Assembly: GCA_045660325.1 (NCBI GenBank)
Contig: JAZRDO010000034.1
Span: 8,245-72,244, forward strand
Length of the DNA: 64,000 nucleotides
Source of the DNA: SVTX01 sp045660325
GTDB taxonomy: Bacteria > Bacillota > Clostridia > Oscillospirales > CAG-272
Direction of reading: 5' to 3'
Positions 60,707 to 64,000 of this stretch are shown here, piece after piece. The stretch's first letter is position 1. Each line of letters starts with the position of its first letter. Under the pieces are notes generated by a model. It had not been told where the DNA came from. It ran no database searches and saw only the letters and a program-made list of their open reading frames with translations. The position numbers and the translations under genes are program-made.

Positions 60707-61800
60707 AAAAGAAAAAGATGATACAGATAAACTTTGAGAAGATACGTGAGAGCACCTCGAGAACCTCTCTCACTCTCGTGTTTTCTCTTTGTGTGTTTAT
60801 CATTCTTCTGGTTGCCGTTCTGTTTACGGGCCTTTTTATCTGGCTTCTCGGTATGTCCAACGCTCTCGTTAATGACGATGGCGAGCTTAAGCTTGGTACG
60901 GTTATTCTCTTTATGTCGCTCATAAGTCTTATTCTTGGCGCGGTTATTGCATTTTTTAGCAGCCGCATTCCTCTAAAGCCCGTAAACGAGATCATTAATA
61001 AGATGAACCGTCTCTCCGCGGGAGATTTTAAGACCAGACTTAAATTCGGTAACACCTTGTCCTCGCATCCTGCGATCAAGGAGCTTACAACGAGCTTTAA
61101 TAAAATGGCGGAGGAGCTGGAAAACACCGAGCTTCTCAGAAGAGGCTTTATAAATGACTTTTCCCACGAATTCAAGACTCCGATCGTTTCGATTGCGGGA
61201 CTTGCAAATTTGCTTGAAAAGGAAAATCTTCCCGAGGAAAAGCGCCTTCAATACGTTCGCGCCATAAAGGAGGAATCTATAAGACTTTCATCAATGGCAA
61301 CAAACGTGTTGAATCTCAACAAAATTGAGAGCCAGACCATCCTGACCGACGTAAATAAATTCAATCTCTCCGAGCAGGTGCGTTCTGCCGTGCTTTTGCT
61401 TGAGGATAAGTGGGCAAAGAAGGGAATTGACCTTCAGCTTGAGTTTGACGAGTACGATATATTTGCAAACGAGGAGCTTTTGATGCAGGTTTGGATCAAC
61501 CTTATTGACAACGCCGTAAAGTTTACCGAGGATGACGGATTTGTCGGTATTGACATTTCTCCTTCGGAGGATTTTGTAAGCGTCAAGATCAGTAATACGG
61601 GTAAGGAGATTTCCGAGAATGAGCGCGCGAAGCTTTTCAATAAATTCTATCAGGGCGATGAATCTCACGCGACGGGTGGAAACGGTATAGGTCTTGCCAT
61701 TGTCAAGAAGATCGTTGAGCTGCATTACGGCCGGATAGACGTTACAAGCCATGAAGGAATAAATACCTTTACAGTAATACTTCCGATAAAACAAAAATAA
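60703..61800 (+). CDS. Sensor histidine kinase with very short external loop
   Basis: 365 residues. Two membrane segments (~23-50 and ~66-86) enclose only ~15 outer residues, then a HAMP-like linker (LKPVNEIINKMNRLSAGDF). HisKA H-box FSHEFKTPI with His155; N-box NLIDNAVKF; G1/G2 boxes in VKISNTGKEIS and GGNGIGLAIVKKIVELH. The tiny loop suggests it senses the membrane itself or a partner transporter, as intramembrane-sensing kinases do; that is inference. Which partner is not evident, as the neighbours are a lipid kinase and a TetR gene. Confidence 0.92.
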   Translation: MKKKKMIQINFEKIRESTSRTSLTLVFSLCVFIILLVAVLFTGLFIWLLGMSNALVNDDGELKLGTVILFMSLISLILGAVIAFFSSRIPLKPVNEIINKMNRLSAGDFKTRLKFGNTLSSHPAIKELTTSFNKMAEELENTELLRRGFINDFSHEFKTPIVSIAGLANLLEKENLPEEKRLQYVRAIKEESIRLSSMATNVLNLNKIESQTILTDVNKFNLSEQVRSAVLLLEDKWAKKGIDLQLEFDEYDIFANEELLMQVWINLIDNAVKFTEDDGFVGIDISPSEDFVSVKISNTGKEISENERAKLFNKFYQGDESHATGGNGIGLAIVKKIVELHYGRIDVTSHEGINTFTVILPIKQK

Positions 61801-61826
61801 AACAGACTCCCTCGGGAGTCTGTTTT
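61799..61826. terminator. Bidirectional terminator
   Basis: Stem AACAGACTCCC / GGGAGTCTGTT, tiny loop, A and T tracts on either side, between convergent genes. Confidence 0.85.
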
Positions 61827-61832
61827 GTGTTT

Positions 61833-62447
61833 TTAGTGCTTGAATATTCCGTTTGAGAGGGCGGGCATCAGGGTCTGGTCGATAATCTTGTCGATTTCCT
61901 CGTCGCTCAGATTTTCAAAAAGCGCCTTGAGACCTAAGAAGTTAGTAATACCCATAAGCATATACGCCATCGCGGAGACGTCGATATTCGCCAATTCGGC
62001 CTCATCCTTTGCAAGGGCGTGCGCGTAACCTTTAGCGAAGGATACGTAGTAGCTTTCAAAGAGCTCGCGGTCGACCGCAAGGCTTCCCCAAACGATGTTG
62101 TAAACGCTGGGATTTTCAACGGCGTATTTCACAAAGCTCTTAATACCCTCGCGCTCGCGTTCGTATCTTGTACTGCAAGTATTAATTGCTGCTGCAAGAT
62201 GCTTCTTGATGTCAGTTTCGTACGACTTCATCATATAGTTGTATATATCCGTCTTTGAATCAAAATAAATATAGAATGTGCCGACTGCGGTTTCTGCCTT
62301 TTTACATATATCTGCAATGGAAGTCTGATAGAAGCCCTTTTCTGTAAAGAGTGCCTCTGCGGCTTCTATTAATTTGGTCATTTTAGACAACCCCGCTTTG
62401 GTTTTTGGTTGATTGATGCGCTTGATTTCAGTGTTTTTGGGTGTCAT
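61833..62447 (-). CDS. TetR/AcrR-family regulator, divergent from the acyl-CoA operon
   Basis: 204 residues. Basic N-terminal arm (NTEIKRINQPKTKAGLSK), then the TetR HTH: LIEAAEALFTEKGFYQTSIADICKKAETAVGTFYIYFDSKTDIY. The C-terminal helical domain ends ALSNGIFKH. Divergent from a MaoC hydratase and acyl-CoA dehydrogenase, so by context a candidate FadR-like sensor of acyl-CoA; not shown directly. Own promoter at 62478-62506. Confidence 0.88.
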   Translation of the reverse strand: MTPKNTEIKRINQPKTKAGLSKMTKLIEAAEALFTEKGFYQTSIADICKKAETAVGTFYIYFDSKTDIYNYMMKSYETDIKKHLAAAINTCSTRYEREREGIKSFVKYAVENPSVYNIVWGSLAVDRELFESYYVSFAKGYAHALAKDEAELANIDVSAMAYMLMGITNFLGLKALFENLSDEEIDKIIDQTLMPALSNGIFKH

Positions 62448-62477
62448 AGTTTATCCTTTATATTCAAATTCACTAAA

Positions 62478-62506
62478 ATTATACCATAAAAGGTTGTAGA
62501 TTGCAA
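62478..62506 (-). promoter_or_regulatory. Sigma-A promoter of the TetR gene
   Basis: Minus strand: TTGCAA (62501-62506), 17-nt spacer, perfect TATAAT (62478-62483). Confidence 0.75.
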
Positions 62507-62574
62507 GTGTTTTTTGAAAATTTTGGTTATTTTGTACATAAAAAATAAAAAATAAAACTTTTTTCAGTGGGATA

Positions 62575-62603
62575 TTGACAAATAGAGTAAAAAGGTATAT
62601 AAT
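62575..62603 (+). promoter_or_regulatory. Sigma-A promoter of the hydratase/dehydrogenase operon
   Basis: Perfect TTGACA (62575-62580), 17-nt spacer, perfect TATAAT (62598-62603). Confidence 0.88.
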
Positions 62604-62616
62604 ATAAGTAGAAAAA

Positions 62617-62635
62617 ATATGAACATTATTCATAT
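62617..62635. promoter_or_regulatory. Candidate TetR operator
   Basis: Palindrome ATATGAAcattaTTCATAT: perfect 7-bp arms, 5-bp centre, just downstream of the predicted start site and upstream of the CGGAGGT ribosome site. Confidence 0.6.
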
Positions 62636-62657
62636 CTAAAAACGGAGGTAAATAAAT

Positions 62658-63065
62658 ATGAAATTCGAAGAATTGAAGGTTGGACAAAAGGCATCGGTAC
62701 AGAAGACGTTTACCGCTGCAGACGTTACCGCATTCGCAGGCATCAGCCTTGACGTGAACCCCATTCACATGAGTGACGCTTACGCCAAGGAAACAGTTTT
62801 CGGAAAGAGAATCGTTCACGGTATTCTCACATCGGGTCTTATCTCGGCGGTTTTAGCAAACAAGCTTCCCGGCCCCGGTACTATTTATCTCGGTCAGGAG
62901 CTTCGCTTCACAGCTCCCGTGTTCCTCGGCGATGACGTTACCGCAGAGGTAGAGATCGCAGAGATCCGTGAGGACAAGAAGATCATTAAGCTTAATACGA
63001 CCTGCTACAATCAGGACGGAAAAACAGTTATCAGCGGCGTTGCTACAGTAAAGTTCAACGGTTAA
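62658..63065 (+). CDS. MaoC-type (R)-specific enoyl-CoA hydratase
   Basis: 135 residues, single hot-dog domain. Catalytic Asp32 and His37 in ISLDVNPIHMSD, then KRIVHGILTSGLIS, typical of PhaJ/MaoC hydratases that add water to enoyl-CoA. The tail (CYNQDGKTVISGVATVKF) is family-like. GGAGGT ribosome site. Followed 16 nt later by acyl-CoA dehydrogenase; together they could act on short-chain acyl-CoA in a butyrate-type or branched-chain pathway. Confidence 0.88.
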   Translation: MKFEELKVGQKASVQKTFTAADVTAFAGISLDVNPIHMSDAYAKETVFGKRIVHGILTSGLISAVLANKLPGPGTIYLGQELRFTAPVFLGDDVTAEVEIAEIREDKKIIKLNTTCYNQDGKTVISGVATVKFNG

Positions 63066-63081
63066 GATAATAGGAGGAATT

Positions 63082-64000
63082 ATGGCAGACTACAAATCAA
63101 CTCTGTTTGCACAGATGATAAAGGAATTTGCTGAGAATGAGGTTAAGCCTCTTGCTCAGGAGGTCGACGAGGAGGAGAGATTCCCCAAAGAGACCGTAGA
63201 AAAAATGGCTAAGATGGGACTTATGGGTATCATAATCCCTCGTGAATACGGCGGTGCAGGCGGCGATTATCCGATGTATATTTCCGCAGTTGAGGAGCTT
63301 TCCAAGCACTGCGGCACAACGGGTGTTATTCTTTCGGCTCATACGTCTCTTTGCGCGGCTCCCATTCTTGAGTACGGCACAGAGGAGCAGAGAAAGAAAT
63401 ATCTTCCCGACCTCGCAAGCGGTAAAAAGCTCGGTGCATTCGGTCTTACAGAGCCCAATGCGGGTACGGACGCGTCTAACCAGCAGACGGTTGCAGTTGA
63501 GAAGGAGGATCACTACCTTATGAACGGTAGCAAGATCTTTATCACAAATGCAGGCTACGCTTCAACTTATATTATTATTGCTGTAACAGGCAAGGGACCT
63601 AAGGGACCTGAAATGTCCGCATTTATCGTTGAGTCGGATTTCGAGGGCTTCTCGGTTGGTAAGAAGGAAAAGAAGATGGGTATCCGCGGTTCTTCAACCT
63701 GCGAGCTTATTTTCGAGAACGTAAAGGTTCCTAAGGAAAACCTTCTTGGTAAGCGCGGCGACGGCTTCAAGATCGCTATGAAGACACTTGACGGCGGACG
63801 TATCGGTATCGCTGCTCAGGCTCTCGGTATCGCTGAGGGTGCTCTTGATACCACAATTGCTTACGTTAAGTCCAGAAAGCAGTTTGGCAGAAGCATCTCC
63901 GCATTCCAGAACACACAGTTCCAGCTTGCAGATATGTCAACAAAGTGTGCGGCAGCTAAGGGACTTGTTTATGCGGCAGTAAATGCAAAGCAGAATAAGC
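63082..64000 (+). CDS. Acyl-CoA dehydrogenase (butyryl-CoA type), truncated at window edge
   Basis: Starts at the ATG at 63082 (AGGAGGAA ribosome site) and is open to the right edge, 306 codons so far of an expected ~380. Landmarks: IKEFAENEVKPLAQEVDEEE, REYGGAGGDYPMY, FGLTEPNAGTDAS and the FAD/substrate segment MNGSKIFITNAGYA, KKMGIRGSSTCELIFENVKVP, KTLDGGRIGIAAQALGIAEG. The catalytic Glu expected near residue 365 lies beyond the window. A flavoprotein that passes electrons to EtfAB, typical of butyrate-forming Clostridia; chain-length preference is inferred. Confidence 0.92.
   Translation, partial: MADYKSTLFAQMIKEFAENEVKPLAQEVDEEERFPKETVEKMAKMGLMGIIIPREYGGAGGDYPMYISAVEELSKHCGTTGVILSAHTSLCAAPILEYGTEEQRKKYLPDLASGKKLGAFGLTEPNAGTDASNQQTVAVEKEDHYLMNGSKIFITNAGYASTYIIIAVTGKGPKGPEMSAFIVESDFEGFSVGKKEKKMGIRGSSTCELIFENVKVPKENLLGKRGDGFKIAMKTLDGGRIGIAAQALGIAEGALDTTIAYVKSRKQFGRSISAFQNTQFQLADMSTKCAAAKGLVYAAVNAKQNK

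Noticed and set aside
1..64000. tRNA or rRNA genes, insertion sequences, phage genes and attachment sites
   Set aside because: I looked for tRNA-like GTTCRANNC arms, CCA ends, transposase or integrase motifs and long terminal repeats, and saw none that held up.

Overview
The window looks like the chromosome of a strictly anaerobic, Gram-positive-type Clostridia member, probably an uncultured gut lineage. This is inferred from strong AAGGAGG-type ribosome sites and textbook sigma-A promoters (TTGACA-17-TATAAT, seen more than a dozen times). It is also inferred from AddAB rather than RecBCD, many lipoproteins with lipoboxes and no outer-membrane genes, ferredoxin-type aldo/keto reductase and QueG-like enzymes, and a butyryl-CoA-dehydrogenase-type gene at the right edge. 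No rRNA, tRNA, CRISPR array, prophage or insertion sequence was seen.

Layout. 1-3.1 kb: two small unknown genes (minus strand), then a YfcE-type phosphoesterase, murC and a small lipoprotein. 3.1-5.2 kb: a TetR regulator with an ABC-2 exporter behind a self-overlapping operator. 5.3-8.0 kb: a divergent topoisomerase-IV-B-like gene followed directly by a lone PduB-type microcompartment shell gene. 8.2-16.4 kb: murD, three tandem M42 aminopeptidases, a YnbB-type PLP lyase, a duplicated-domain lipoprotein and a cysteine desulfurase. 16.5-17.9 kb: enolase. 17.9-26.5 kb (minus strand): QueG-like reductase, AddB, AddA and a NagD-type HAD phosphatase in one operon. 26.7-29.5 kb: RlmA, a glycosyltransferase, an exported propeller-like protein and a TIGR04076 protein.

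29.6-46 kb is the most suggestive region. A secreted 5'-nucleotidase lipoprotein (minus strand) is followed by an RDD protein, a CUT1-type ABC transporter, an SNase/OB-fold lipoprotein and a 1075-residue OB-fold/Ig-like lipoprotein. Next comes a minus-strand operon pepT-tdk-deoC-deoB. The surface parts resemble a dismembered YhcR-type nuclease (SNase, OB fold, 5'-nucleotidase), and the deo/tdk genes consume deoxyribonucleosides. I propose an extracellular nucleic-acid scavenging locus; the substrate of the transporter is not shown by sequence.

46-53.7 kb: DUF1643 protein, exonuclease III, a MazG-like protein, a VanZ-like protein, two MATE exporters, an aldo/keto reductase, an esterase and a DUF308 membrane protein. 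53.8-58.9 kb: a regulator with a helix-turn-helix at each end, bracketed by four copies of the palindrome TTCGC-N4-ACGAA (one before, three after), then a small Cys protein and a 1005-residue membrane-anchored coiled-coil surface protein with near-identical internal repeats. 59-64 kb: a lipid kinase, a two-component system, and a TetR regulator divergent from a MaoC-type hydratase and acyl-CoA dehydrogenase operon that runs off the window.
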